Shown: positions 9,725-18,418, counted from the first letter of the stretch. The stretch is DNA of 64,000 bases from Pseudomonas sp. ADAK13 (GCF_012935715.1 NZ_CP052860.1:2976001-3040000); one strand, 5' to 3'. Numbers and translations: made by a program. Notes: a model not told the origin generated them from the sequence alone.

Positions 9725-9775
9725 TAACATTCCCTTCTACTTGTTTTTTTCAGGGTTGATCGCACACCGAACCAG

Positions 9776-9795
9776 CCCCTCATACCGCTGAGGGG
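9776..9795. other. Hairpin between antC and the permease gene
   Basis: CCCCTCA and TGAGGGG pair across a six-base loop immediately after the antC stop. No T-run follows on the minus strand, so it looks more like a processing or attenuation hairpin than a full terminator. Confidence 0.5.
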
Positions 9796-10803
9796 TCAGA
9801 TATTACTCTCGGTAAACTTTTCGTAATACAGCTGAACGTCATCAAGTGCCTGATCCAGCAGCCATTGTTTGATGGATTCGACCATCGGCGGGGGCCCGCA
9901 CACGTACATATCTGCCGATTGATCCCGCAATTCGGCCAGGTCGAAATGTTCGGTGAGGTAGCCGCGTTTGCCGGGCCAGTCGGAGGGCGGGTCGCTGAGG
10001 ACTTCGGTGTAGCGAAACCCCGGGATTTTTTCGGCGTAGGCTTTTATGCGTGCGGCCTCACATAAATCTGCCGCACCGCGTACGCCGTAATACAGGTGCA
10101 CCGGCTGCTGGCAACCGTTGGCGGCCAGCTCATCAAGCATGCCCAGCAACGCCGACAATCCGGTGCCGCCAGCCACCAGCACCAGCGGTTGGGTGACGTG
10201 CCGCAGGTAGAAAGCGCCCAGTGGCGCTTCCAGCAGCAGCTCATCGCCGACCTGGCTGCGTTCGCGGATGTAGTTGCTCATGACGCCATCGGGCAGCAGG
10301 CGGATCAGGAACTGCAACCGGTTGCCCGGGCGGTTGGCGAAGGAGTAGGAGCGCCAACTATCGGTGCCGGGAATCGACAGGCGGGCGTACTGGCCGGGCA
10401 GGAAGTCCAGCGGGGCTTCAAGCTGCACGTGCAGGATCGCCGTGCTGGCCGAGACTTGCTGCACCTGGCTCACGGTGCTGCGGATCTGCACCGGCCCCGG
10501 CGCGTTGCAGAGGCTGGAATCGAAGTCGAAGTAAAACGCCGCGTCGGATTGGACCCGGGTCTGGCAACTGAGCATTTTGCGTTGTTGCAGGTCGAGGCTG
10601 GAGAGGGCTTCCTCGTCCACGTAGTCCTGAGTGAACTCGCCCGACTCGCACCGGCCCTGGCAAGTCCCGCACACGCCTTCGCGGCAATCGAGCGGGATCT
10701 TGATGCCGTTGCGCAACGCCGCGTCCAGCAGGATCTCATTGGCGCCCACCGGGAAAAACAGGGTCTTGCCGTCGGCAAAACTGAAGGCCACTTTGTGATT
10801 CAT
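9796..10803 (-). CDS. antC: Anthranilate 1,2-dioxygenase, reductase component
   Basis: AntC passes electrons from NADH through FAD and a [2Fe-2S] centre to the AntAB oxygenase. The 335-residue protein starts with a plant-type ferredoxin domain whose cluster ligands are Cys40, Cys45, Cys48 and Cys80 (CREGVCGTC), followed by an FAD-binding barrel (RSYSFAN) and a NADH-binding domain (LVAGGTGLSALLGML; CGPPPMVE). The ATG at 10803 is preceded by GGAGCTC; the frame is open 31 codons further, but that stretch is translated REP sequence. A REP pair separates it from antB, unusual inside an operon of three obligate partners. Confidence 0.95.
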   Translation of the reverse strand: MNHKVAFSFADGKTLFFPVGANEILLDAALRNGIKIPLDCREGVCGTCQGRCESGEFTQDYVDEEALSSLDLQQRKMLSCQTRVQSDAAFYFDFDSSLCNAPGPVQIRSTVSQVQQVSASTAILHVQLEAPLDFLPGQYARLSIPGTDSWRSYSFANRPGNRLQFLIRLLPDGVMSNYIRERSQVGDELLLEAPLGAFYLRHVTQPLVLVAGGTGLSALLGMLDELAANGCQQPVHLYYGVRGAADLCEAARIKAYAEKIPGFRYTEVLSDPPSDWPGKRGYLTEHFDLAELRDQSADMYVCGPPPMVESIKQWLLDQALDDVQLYYEKFTESNI

Positions 10804-10850
10804 TCGCAGAGCTCCGCGAGTTTGATTGTTATGCCTGACGAGCAAGCTTT

Positions 10851-10984
10851 TGTGGTGAGGGGGCTTGTCCCCCGTTGGGCTGCGAAGCGGCCCCAAATCC
10901 AGGTACAGCGATCCATCTGTCAGACCGCGTTTACCTTATTGGGGCTGCTGCGCAGCCCAACGGGGGACAAGCCCCCTCGCCACA
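10851..10984. repeat. Long REP pair inside the ant operon
   Basis: Inverted copies of TGTGGNGAGGGGGCTTGTCC (position 6 is T in one copy and C in the other) at each end, with inner arms GGGCTGCG.AGC..CCCC also inverted, give a hairpin of roughly 130 bases. It lies between antB and antC. Confidence 0.9.
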
Positions 10985-11012
10985 GGATCGCGCTCGCCAC
11001 AAAAGCGCGTTG

Positions 11013-11507
11013 TCACAGGTGATAGAAATCCAGCACCGAGTTGATGGTGTCGTTGAGCAGCAGCGCATGCTTGCGGGTGATCAGCCAACTGTCGCCATTG
11101 GGCTTGAGGCTGTAAGTGGCGCTGCCGTAGAACTGCTCCGACATCGCCAGCCGATAGAACAGCGTGTGCCAGTTCAGCTTCACTTCCAGCAGCCCGTCCG
11201 GTTGCTCGGCAATCCGCACGTTATTGATCAAATGCAGGGTTCTCGGCATCGGCGTGGCCGACGCCGCCTTGCCGGTGCGCAGGCGAAACACCCGATCCTC
11301 CAGCCCCGACCGATTGGCGTAGTAGATCAGCGACATCTCGCGCTTGGGGTCGCGGGTGTAGACGTGTTCCGAGTCCCACTGCGGCAGGTGGAACTCACTC
11401 TGCGGGTCGAACAGCTGCACGTAGGCGTCCCAATCCTGGGCATCGCACAGCTCGGATTTACGGTAAAAAAACTGCTCGATCCGGTACTGCAATTGCGCAT
11501 TCATCAT
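11013..11507 (-). CDS. antB: Anthranilate 1,2-dioxygenase, small subunit
   Basis: The beta subunit of the oxygenase component, 164 residues, of the ring-hydroxylating dioxygenase small-subunit family (SnoaL-like cone fold). Typical features are the N-terminal QFFYRKSELCDAQDWDAY helix and the closing KHALLLNDTINSVLDFYHL. It supports the alpha subunit structurally in an alpha3-beta3 complex. Its start overlaps the antA stop by four bases (ATGA), so the two subunits are translationally coupled. The ATG at 11507 could be replaced by the adjacent second Met. Confidence 0.95.
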   Translation of the reverse strand: MMNAQLQYRIEQFFYRKSELCDAQDWDAYVQLFDPQSEFHLPQWDSEHVYTRDPKREMSLIYYANRSGLEDRVFRLRTGKAASATPMPRTLHLINNVRIAEQPDGLLEVKLNWHTLFYRLAMSEQFYGSATYSLKPNGDSWLITRKHALLLNDTINSVLDFYHL

Positions 11508-12895
11508 TCCACCTCCCGCAGTTTCAGGGCTTGGGCATCAAGCCCGTTCAGCAGGAATTTCTGCCAGTTGCGATGCTGGTTGACGTACAACCCTTCGTGG
11601 GTGAATTCGGTGCCGGTCATTGCCGGCTGGATACCGATGGCTTCGCTGTTGGGCGTCGGCCCGGTTTCCCAGCGATGGCTGCCGCGGGAGATATCGCTCC
11701 AGCGCTCCAGGCGGCCCTGGAAGCCGCGCTGGGCTTCGCGAAATTCCACCAGGTCATCCGGCGTGCCCATGCCCGAGACGTTGAAGAAGTCCTCGAACTG
11801 GCGAATGCGGTTTTCACGGTCGGCGTCAGACTCGCCCTTCACCCCCAGGCACTGGCTGATGATCTCGGTCTTGTTCCAGGCGATAGGGCGGATGATCCGC
11901 AACTGCGAGCTGATCTGGTCGAGAAAGAACAGGCTTGGGTAGATGTTCAGGTTGCGCAGGCGGTGCATCATCCACTCGGCTTTTTGCTGACCGTGTTCTT
12001 CGACCAGGCGCGGCATGATGGTGGCGTAGCCCGAACGCACGGTGGGGTTGGGCATGTCGCTGAACAACAGGCTATGGCCATTGTTGAAGGCGAACCAGCC
12101 GTCGTCGGTGTTGGCATCACCGGCGCCGAGCTTGCTGTAGTCCAGGGTCGTGCCGGAACCTGTGCCGTTCTCGGTGTTGACCTGCTGGCGGTGCTGCACC
12201 GTGGCCACGTAGTTGTAGTGCACGGTGCTGACGTGATAACCGTCCAGGCCGTTTTCGTTTTGCAGTTTCCAGTTGCCGTCGTAGGTGTAGGCGGATTTGC
12301 CCGGCAGTACTTCCAGCTCACCGGTGGCCGACTGGGCGACCATCATGTCGAAGAACACTTTGGCGTCGCCCAGGAAGTCTTCCAGGCGGTTAGTGCCGTT
12401 CACGTCCAGGCTGATGAATACGAAGCCCTTGTAGCTCTCGATCCGCGCCTTCTTCAGGCCGCGAGTGGCCTTGTCGAAGCCTTCCGGGTATTCCCCCGGC
12501 GCCTTGACCTTCACCAGCCGGCCGTCGCTCTTGTAGCACCAGGCGTGGAACGGGCAGGTGAACGTGGACTGGTTGCCCTTGCCGACCCGCGTCAGGGTGG
12601 TGCCGCGATGCTGGCAGGCGTTGATCAGTGCGTTGAGCTGGCCTTCGCCGTCGCGGGTGATGATCATCGGCTGGCGCCCGGCACGCATCGTCACGAAGTC
12701 ATGCTTGTTGGCCAATTCGCTTTCGTGACAGGCGTAGATCCAGTTCTTTTCGAAGATCAGCTCCATCTCCAGATCAAACAGTTCCGGCTCGGTGAACATG
12801 TCCCGGGCGATGCGGAACACCTCATCCACCGGACGAAAGTCCAGGCAGCCTTCGATAAAACTTTTCCACTGCTCGACGCTTCTTGCACCACTCAT
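11504..12895 (-). CDS. antA: Anthranilate 1,2-dioxygenase, large subunit
   Basis: The catalytic alpha subunit converts anthranilate to catechol with release of CO2 and ammonia. The Rieske [2Fe-2S] ligands are Cys94, His96, Cys114 and His117 (CQHRG and CPFH), and the mononuclear iron site includes His221 and His226 in DGYHVSTVH. The length of 463 residues is normal. I chose the ATG at 12895, which has AAAAGG seven bases upstream; a GTG three codons earlier overlaps that site. AntR is encoded divergently, and the 313-base space between them should hold the AntR-activated promoter. Confidence 0.96.
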   Translation of the reverse strand: MSGARSVEQWKSFIEGCLDFRPVDEVFRIARDMFTEPELFDLEMELIFEKNWIYACHESELANKHDFVTMRAGRQPMIITRDGEGQLNALINACQHRGTTLTRVGKGNQSTFTCPFHAWCYKSDGRLVKVKAPGEYPEGFDKATRGLKKARIESYKGFVFISLDVNGTNRLEDFLGDAKVFFDMMVAQSATGELEVLPGKSAYTYDGNWKLQNENGLDGYHVSTVHYNYVATVQHRQQVNTENGTGSGTTLDYSKLGAGDANTDDGWFAFNNGHSLLFSDMPNPTVRSGYATIMPRLVEEHGQQKAEWMMHRLRNLNIYPSLFFLDQISSQLRIIRPIAWNKTEIISQCLGVKGESDADRENRIRQFEDFFNVSGMGTPDDLVEFREAQRGFQGRLERWSDISRGSHRWETGPTPNSEAIGIQPAMTGTEFTHEGLYVNQHRNWQKFLLNGLDAQALKLREVE

Positions 12896-13208
12896 GGGAG
12901 GCACCTTTTGGATAATGGCTAAACGGGTAGGCCATTAAGAGGCTGCGGCGGGGCGGCGGGCTATCCGGTTAATGGGGGAAGGTGGGCCACTTAGTTGGGC
13001 ACGAAATACCCACTGCGGTGCAGAGTGGTGGCGGAATGCGCTACTGTCTTGCAAGGTGATTGTCGGAAAAGTCTGTGGGTTATCCACTTAGTCGACGGTT
13101 GCTATCCACCCAGTGGCATTGCTGCCGGCGTGGCGTAAAACTTGCTCTGGATTCAACCAGGACGCGCCGTCAGAGCGCGCCGGCCACAATTGCCGTGGGT
13201 GCCCCGTG
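12896..13208. promoter_or_regulatory. antA-antR divergent control region with three repeated motifs
   Basis: The region contains CCACTTAGT at 12987-12995 and 13084-13092 and the variant CCACCCAGT at 13106-13114. The last two sit within the longer repeat TATCCACYYAGT and start 22 bases apart, two helical turns, on the same strand. Direct repeats on one face of the helix are what AraC-type activators usually contact, so these are candidate AntR sites. No other gene is supported here. Confidence 0.5.
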
Positions 13209-14207
13209 ATGAGTAGCAACACACGCGATATACGTATCGAGCGCTTCGACCTTGAAGGCGCCTGCAGCTGGATGTCCGGCATTTGCGGGCCGCACCGGCT
13301 GCAAACCGCGACGCCGGAGCGCATCCGTTTTCACCACAGTGCCAATGTGTTCAAGTCCCGCGCCACGACGCTGGGGATTATCGAATACGGCACCGACGTC
13401 ACCATCGACATCGAAGACGCCGAGCACTTCAGCAGCTACAGCCTGACCTTGCCGCTGGTGGGCGAGCAGGAGTTGAGCAAGAACGGCGTACGCCTCAGTT
13501 CCAATCGTGACCAGGGCGTGATCATCTCGCCCAACGAGCATCAGGTACTGGAGATCTCGGGTGACTGCCGCAAGCTGCAAGTGGTGATCACCCGCGCGGC
13601 CATGAGCGAATCCCTGGAAGGCTTGCTGCAGCGGCCGATTGAAGCGCCGCTGCGCTTTGAGTCGGCGATGGACGCGGTGGACGGCGCCTCCGCATCGTGG
13701 TGGCGCATGGCGCGGTATTTCATCGCCGAGCTGGAACGCAGCAGCGAGCTGTATGACCAGGTGGCGTTTACCCGGGACCTGGAAAGCTCGCTGATCAAGG
13801 GCCTGATCCTGGCCCAGCCAAACAACTATTCCGAAGAACTGCGGGACGTGCTGGGGGTGAAGCTGCCGCACTATCTGATCCGTGCCCGGCAGTACATCCA
13901 CGACAACGCCCGGGAAGCGGTGCACCTGGAGGATCTGGAGGCGGCGGCAGGCGTGTCGCGGTTCAAGCTGTTCGATGCCTTCCGCAAATACTTTGCTTTG
14001 TCGCCCATGGCCTATCTGAAGAAATACCGCCTGGGTGCCGTGCGCCAGCAAATCCTCGAACACGGCTCCACCCGCACCATCTCCGAGATCGCCCTGGGCT
14101 GGGGCTTTACCCACCTGGGGCGATTCTCGGCCGAGTACCGCAAGCTGTTCGATGAGTCTCCCAGCCAGACCCTTCAGCGCAACGATGCCCGGCGCATGCG
14201 TGGCTGA
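13209..14207 (+). CDS. antR: AraC-family activator of the ant operon
   Basis: A 332-residue AraC/XylS-type regulator. Residues about 1-210 form an AraC_binding_2-like sensor domain, and residues about 230-325 carry two helix-turn-helix motifs (VHLEDLEAAAGVSRFKLFDAF and TISEIALGWGFTHLGRFSAEY). It is divergent from antA, the arrangement known for AntR, which activates antABC in the presence of anthranilate. The ATG at 13209 is chosen because the protein's similarity begins there; the frame is open 32 codons upstream, but that segment overlaps the repeated operator-like motifs. Confidence 0.88.
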   Translation: MSSNTRDIRIERFDLEGACSWMSGICGPHRLQTATPERIRFHHSANVFKSRATTLGIIEYGTDVTIDIEDAEHFSSYSLTLPLVGEQELSKNGVRLSSNRDQGVIISPNEHQVLEISGDCRKLQVVITRAAMSESLEGLLQRPIEAPLRFESAMDAVDGASASWWRMARYFIAELERSSELYDQVAFTRDLESSLIKGLILAQPNNYSEELRDVLGVKLPHYLIRARQYIHDNAREAVHLEDLEAAAGVSRFKLFDAFRKYFALSPMAYLKKYRLGAVRQQILEHGSTRTISEIALGWGFTHLGRFSAEYRKLFDESPSQTLQRNDARRMRG

Positions 14208-14236
14208 ACACATTACTCAAAAACAACGGAGATCAA

Positions 14237-14328
14237 CTGTAGGAGCTGGCTTGCCTGCGATAGCGGTGGATCAGCTTGCATTTTCTTTTCTGAATCACCG
14301 CTATCGCAGGCAAGCCAGCTCCCACAGG
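14237..14328. repeat. REP pair, 'GTAGGAGC/GTGGGAGC' class
   Basis: Inverted arms CTGTAGGAGCTGGCTTGCCT and its near complement, with inner GATAGCGGTG/CACCGCTATC pairing, lie between the convergent antR and catR genes. Confidence 0.9.
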
Positions 14329-14351
14329 GGATTTCTGGTGGTTGTGAGATC

Positions 14352-15227
14352 TCAGATCAATTCTTCGACCAATTGCAGGCAATGATTAAGCCCCGGCGAC
14401 TGGTCATTGATCCGCCGGCTGAGAATGATCGGCGAAGTGGCGGTGGCTTCCACCACCGGCGTGTAGCCGATGTCGGCGCGGTGCAGCACCTGCACCGAGG
14501 CTGGCACCAGCGTCACGCCCATGCCCGCACCGACCAGGCCGATGGCGGTCTGCAATTCGTTGGTCCATTGCGCAACCTTAAGGCTCAAACCGTGGGCGTC
14601 GAACAACGCGATCACATGGTCGGCGTAGCTCGGTCGCGGGTTGCCGGGGTAGAGCACGAACGGTTCTGCGGCCAGCTGCGCAAGCGTTGCCGGAGCACCG
14701 AGCAGGGGATGCCCGGCCGGCAGCACCGCCACCAGCCGATCCTCCACCAACACCCGCTGCACGATGGCCGGGTCGTCGATGCGAATCCGCCCGAAGCCCA
14801 CGTCAATCCGCCCGGCCTTGAGGGCTTCGACTTGTTGCAGGGTGGTCATCTCAGAAAGCCCCAACTCCAGCTCCAGGCCATCGTGGCTGCGCAGCCGGCG
14901 AATCAACTCGGGCAGCACGCCATACAGCGTCGACGGCGCAAAACCGATGCCCAGCCAGGTCTTTTGGCCAAGGCCGATGCGCCGGGTGTTGTCGCACACC
15001 TTGCCCAGTTGTTCGAGCAGCACATTGGCGTGCTCATAGAAAAACCGCCCGGCTTCGGTCAGGCGCAACGGCCGCCCGCGCTCCAGCAAGACCACGCCCA
15101 GTTCGTCCTCCAGTTGCTGGATCTGCCGACTCAACGGCGGCTGGGCAATGTGCAGGCGTTCGGCGGCGCGGGTGAAGTTGAGGGTTTCACCCAGCACCTG
15201 GAAGTAACGCAGATGGCGCAGTTCCAT
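14352..15227 (-). CDS. catR: LysR-family activator of cat genes
   Basis: A 291-residue LysR-type regulator with the N-terminal winged helix (LRHLRYFQVLGETLNFTRAA) and a substrate-binding domain. CatR binds cis,cis-muconate and activates catBC(A). It is divergent from catB across 114 bases that contain a perfect ATAC-N7-GTAT site. I chose the ATG at 15227, with GGAG upstream, over the Met five codons earlier, because LysR proteins begin with MELRHLRYF-type sequence. Confidence 0.92.
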   Translation of the reverse strand: MELRHLRYFQVLGETLNFTRAAERLHIAQPPLSRQIQQLEDELGVVLLERGRPLRLTEAGRFFYEHANVLLEQLGKVCDNTRRIGLGQKTWLGIGFAPSTLYGVLPELIRRLRSHDGLELELGLSEMTTLQQVEALKAGRIDVGFGRIRIDDPAIVQRVLVEDRLVAVLPAGHPLLGAPATLAQLAAEPFVLYPGNPRPSYADHVIALFDAHGLSLKVAQWTNELQTAIGLVGAGMGVTLVPASVQVLHRADIGYTPVVEATATSPIILSRRINDQSPGLNHCLQLVEELI

Positions 15228-15240
15228 AAAGACTCCATTC

Positions 15241-15255
15241 ATACCTTAAGGGTAT
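15241..15255. promoter_or_regulatory. CatR-type operator (ATAC-N7-GTAT)
   Basis: ATACCTTAAGGGTAT is a perfect inverted repeat with the ATAC-N7-GTAT form described for CatR, CatM and BenM sites, placed 14 bases upstream of catR and 87 bases upstream of catB. It is the expected recognition binding site for both autorepression and catB activation. Confidence 0.75.
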
Positions 15256-15341
15256 TGTTCGAGACCCATTCTATATTGGAAGCCAGCAGAGATCCGGAAC
15301 AGAATCAGGCCAAATCTATAAAGAACCCAACGGGTATTGCC

Positions 15342-16466
15342 ATGCCGATTTGTGCCATCGAGTCGATCGAGACCATCATCGTCGACCTTCCTACCATCCG
15401 CCCGCACAAGCTGGCGATGCACACGATGCAGAACCAGACCCTGGTGATCATCCGCGTGCGCTGCGCCGACGGCATCGAAGGCATTGGTGAATCCACCACC
15501 ATCGGCGGCCTGAGCTACGGCAATGAAAGCCCCGACAGCATCAAAGTCAACATCGACCAGCACTTCGCGCCGCTACTGCTAGGCCAGGACGCGAGCAATA
15601 TCAACGCCGCCATGTTGCGCCTGGAGCGCAGCATTCGGGGCAACACCTTTGCCAAGTCGGGTATCGAAAGCGCCTTGCTCGATGCCCTCGGCAAACGCCT
15701 GAATCTGCCGGTCAGCGAATTGCTCGGCGGTCGTGTGCGGGACGCCCTGCCGGTGGCCTGGACCCTGGCCAGCGGTAACACCGAAAAAGACATCGCCGAA
15801 GCCGAGAAGATGCTCGACCTGCGCCGCCACCGCATCTTCAAGCTGAAGATCGGCGCCGGTGACGTCAGCCAAGACCTGGCGCATGTCATCGCGATCAAAA
15901 AAGCCCTGGGCGACCGCGCCAGCGTGCGGGTCGACGTCAACCAGGCCTGGGACGAAGCCGTGGCCCTGCGCGCCTGCAAGGTGCTGGGCGACAACGGTAT
16001 CGACCTGATCGAACAACCGATTTCGCGCAACAACCGTGGCGGCATGGTGCGGCTCAACCTGTCGAGCCCGGCGCCGATCATGGCCGACGAATCGATTGAA
16101 TGTGTGGAAGACGCCTTCAACCTGGCCCGCGAAGGTGCGGCCTCGGTGTTCGCCCTGAAGATCGCCAAAAACGGCGGCCCGCGTGCGGTGTTGCGTACCG
16201 CAGCGATTGCCGAGGCGGCGGGCATCGGCCTGTACGGCGGCACCATGCTCGAAGGCGGTATCGGCACCCTGGCCTCGGCCCATGCCTTTCTCACCTTGAA
16301 CAAACTGGCGTGGGACACCGAACTGTTCGGCCCGCTGCTGCTCACCGAAGACATCCTGGCCGAGCCGCTGGTGTACCGCGATTTCCACCTGCATGTCTCC
16401 ACCGCTCCGGGCCTGGGCCTGGCCATCGATGAAGAGCGCCTGGCGTTCTTCCGTCGCGACCAATAA
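15342..16466 (+). CDS. catB: Muconate cycloisomerase (muconate lactonizing enzyme)
   Basis: CatB converts cis,cis-muconate to (+)-muconolactone. The 374-residue enolase-superfamily protein has the substrate-binding capping domain and the barrel with KLK at 167-169 (Lys169 general base), metal ligands Asp198, Glu224 and Asp249, and Lys273. These numbers coincide with those of the P. putida enzyme, which supports the ATG at 15342. The frame is open back to 14373 only because it is antisense to catR. First gene of catBCA, controlled by divergent CatR. Confidence 0.97.
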   Translation: MPICAIESIETIIVDLPTIRPHKLAMHTMQNQTLVIIRVRCADGIEGIGESTTIGGLSYGNESPDSIKVNIDQHFAPLLLGQDASNINAAMLRLERSIRGNTFAKSGIESALLDALGKRLNLPVSELLGGRVRDALPVAWTLASGNTEKDIAEAEKMLDLRRHRIFKLKIGAGDVSQDLAHVIAIKKALGDRASVRVDVNQAWDEAVALRACKVLGDNGIDLIEQPISRNNRGGMVRLNLSSPAPIMADESIECVEDAFNLAREGAASVFALKIAKNGGPRAVLRTAAIAEAAGIGLYGGTMLEGGIGTLASAHAFLTLNKLAWDTELFGPLLLTEDILAEPLVYRDFHLHVSTAPGLGLAIDEERLAFFRRDQ

Positions 16467-16482
16467 CAAGAGGACACCTGCG

Positions 16483-16773
16483 ATGTTGTTCCACGTAAAA
16501 ATGACCGTGAACCTGCCCGTCGACATGAACCCCGAGCGCGCTGCTGCCCTCAAGGCTGAAGAAAAAGCCTTCTCGCAGCGGCTGCAAGAGCAAGGCAAAT
16601 GGCGCCACCTGTGGCGCATCGCCGGGCTGTATGCCAACTACAGCGTGTTCGATGTCGACAGCGTGCAGGAACTGCATGACCTGCTGATGCAACTGCCGCT
16701 TTATCCTTACATGGCCATCGAAGTGAATGCCCTGTGCCGGCATCCGTCGTCGATCCGTGAGGATGATCGCTGA
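16483..16773 (+). CDS. catC: Muconolactone delta-isomerase
   Basis: CatC isomerises muconolactone to 3-oxoadipate enol-lactone. The 96-residue length is exactly right for the family, as are the opening MLFHVKMTVNLPVDM and the central GKWRHLWRIAGLYANYSVFDV. The protein forms decamers with an active site at subunit interfaces. The ATG at 16483 has AAGAGGA about seven bases upstream. It sits 16 bases after catB and 42 bases before catA. Confidence 0.96.
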   Translation: MLFHVKMTVNLPVDMNPERAAALKAEEKAFSQRLQEQGKWRHLWRIAGLYANYSVFDVDSVQELHDLLMQLPLYPYMAIEVNALCRHPSSIREDDR

Positions 16774-16815
16774 GTCTGTTTTTTCACCTAATAATTACAA
16801 GATGAGGATTGCACC

Positions 16816-17745
16816 ATGTCCATCCGACTTTCCCAGACTGCTCACGCCCAACAGTTTCTCGAAGAAGCCAGCGGCAACCTTAACGACGGCGGCAACCCAC
16901 GGGCCAAGGCGCTGATCTACCGGATCCTGCGGGACACGGTGAACATCATCGAAGACCTGGAAGTGACCCCGGAAGAGTTCTGGAAGGCGGTCAACTACCT
17001 CAACGAACTGGGCAAGAACCAGGAGGCCGGGTTGCTCGCGGCAGGCCTGGGCCTGGAGCATTACCTGGACATGCTGATGGACGCGGCTGACGAGGAAGCC
17101 GGCAAATCCGGCGGCACCCCGCGCACCATCGAAGGCCCGCTGTATGTGGCCGGCGCGCCGCTGTCCAAATACGAGGCGCGGCTGGATGACGGGCTGGATC
17201 CGGGTGTGCCGCTGTTCATGCAGGGCCAGGTACGCGACACCCACGGCAAACCGCTGGCGGGGGCGATTGTCGATGTGTGGCAGGCCAACACGGGCGGCAC
17301 GTATTCGTGGTTTGACGGCACGCAGTCGGAGTTCAACCTGCGCCGTCGGATCGAGACCGATGCCCAGGGCAACTATCGTTTTCGCAGCATCGTGCCGTCC
17401 GGGTACGGCTGCCCGCCGACCGGTCCGACTCAGCAATTGCTCGACCAGTTGGGGCGCCACGGGCAGCGGCCGGCGCATATCCACTTCTTCATCTCGGCAC
17501 CGGGCCACCGGCACCTGACCACGCAGATCAACCTGTCGGACGATCCATACCTGCATGATGATTTTGCCTATGCGACGCGGGATGAGTTGATCGCCGAAAT
17601 TCGCTTCAGCGAGGACGCGAACCTGGCGAAGGAATTTGGCGTGGAAGGGCAGTTTGCGCAGATTGATTTTGACTTTGAGTTGCAGTCGGCGGCTGCGCCG
17701 GTAGAGCAGAAGCGCATGCAGCGGGTGCGCGCCCTCGAAGACTGA
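16816..17745 (+). CDS. catA: Catechol 1,2-dioxygenase
   Basis: CatA is the intradiol enzyme that cleaves catechol to cis,cis-muconate. The 309-residue protein has the N-terminal helical dimerisation domain and the catalytic beta sandwich with the ferric iron ligands Tyr163, Tyr197, His221 and His223 (GTYSW, SGYGCP, HIHFF). GAGGAT precedes the ATG. It closes the catBCA operon and links it to AntABC, which makes catechol. A REP cluster follows directly. Confidence 0.97.
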   Translation: MSIRLSQTAHAQQFLEEASGNLNDGGNPRAKALIYRILRDTVNIIEDLEVTPEEFWKAVNYLNELGKNQEAGLLAAGLGLEHYLDMLMDAADEEAGKSGGTPRTIEGPLYVAGAPLSKYEARLDDGLDPGVPLFMQGQVRDTHGKPLAGAIVDVWQANTGGTYSWFDGTQSEFNLRRRIETDAQGNYRFRSIVPSGYGCPPTGPTQQLLDQLGRHGQRPAHIHFFISAPGHRHLTTQINLSDDPYLHDDFAYATRDELIAEIRFSEDANLAKEFGVEGQFAQIDFDFELQSAAAPVEQKRMQRVRALED

Positions 17746-17756
17746 ACGCGGTAAAA

Positions 17757-17884
17757 AATGTGGGAGCTGGCTTGCTGTGGTGAGGGGGCTTGTCCCCCGT
17801 CGGGTTCACTACAGATTGAAGGGGCTGCTTCGCAGCCCAACGCGGGGCAAGCCCGCTCGCCACAGCAAGCCCGCTCCCACATTT
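17757..17884. repeat. Nested REP cluster (two REP classes)
   Basis: An outer inverted pair (AAATGTGGGAGC...GCTCCCACATTT) encloses an inner pair of the other class (TGTGGTGAGGGGGCTTG... and its complement CAAGCCCGCTCGCCACA), as if one REP pair had been inserted into another. Confidence 0.88.
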
Positions 17885-17902
17885 GAATCTGCATCGTTTG
17901 GC

Positions 17903-18376
17903 CTATTTGCGAACAACCAGATCCAGCAAATCATCCCGATCCTTGATCTTCTGCAGCACAATCTCCGACCGGATATCCATCACCCCCGCCGTGCGGTTCA
18001 GGTGGTTCACGATAAAATCCGAAAAGTGCTTGAGGTTGCGCGCCTGCACCCGCAACACATAGTTGCTCGCCCCGGTGATCACATACGCACTGGCCACCTC
18101 CGGCCACCCTTGCACCTTCTTGATGAACGTCTCGTGCCAATCCTCCACGTCCTGGCGCAACGACAGGTGGACGATGGCCTCCAGCTCAATCCCGAGGTGC
18201 TCGGCGTTCAACACCGCCCGATAGCCACTGATGATGCCCTCGCTCTCCAGCAGGCGTAAACGCCGCAGGCAGGCCGATGGCGACAGGGCGACTTTCTCCG
18301 CCAGTTCCTGGTTGCTGATACGGCCATCCTGTTGCAGGAAATGCAGAAGGCGCAGGTCGGTAGCGTCGAGCATCAT
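17903..18376 (-). CDS. kynR: Lrp/AsnC-family regulator of kynurenine genes
   Basis: A 157-residue Lrp/AsnC protein with an N-terminal helix-turn-helix (NQELAEKVALSPSACLRRLRLL) and a C-terminal RAM/AsnC ligand domain (YVITGASNYVLRVQ). It is divergent from kynU; the same arrangement defines KynR in P. aeruginosa, an activator responding to kynurenine. Either of two adjacent ATG codons (18376, 18373) may start it; neither has a strong ribosome binding site. A 12-base palindrome in the shared promoter region is a candidate operator. Confidence 0.88.
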   Translation of the reverse strand: MMLDATDLRLLHFLQQDGRISNQELAEKVALSPSACLRRLRLLESEGIISGYRAVLNAEHLGIELEAIVHLSLRQDVEDWHETFIKKVQGWPEVASAYVITGASNYVLRVQARNLKHFSDFIVNHLNRTAGVMDIRSEIVLQKIKDRDDLLDLVVRK

Positions 18377-18406
18377 GGTTAGAATAAATCCGCGTGTTTG
18401 GGGGTT

Positions 18407-18418
18407 AAATTCGAATTT
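18407..18418. promoter_or_regulatory. Palindrome AAATTCGAATTT in kynR-kynU promoter region
   Basis: A perfect 12-base palindrome in the 142-base divergent space. Lrp/AsnC proteins favour AT-rich palindromes, so this may be a KynR site. The core AATTCG also appears upstream of kynB (near 6594), but without the full palindrome. Confidence 0.4.

Noticed and set aside
8525..9727. 400-codon plus-strand frame
   Set aside because: Antisense shadow of the AroP-type permease gene with His/Gln-rich composition.
14373..15341. Long N-terminal extension of catB
   Set aside because: This part is antisense to catR; CatB catalytic residue numbering fits only the ATG at 15342.
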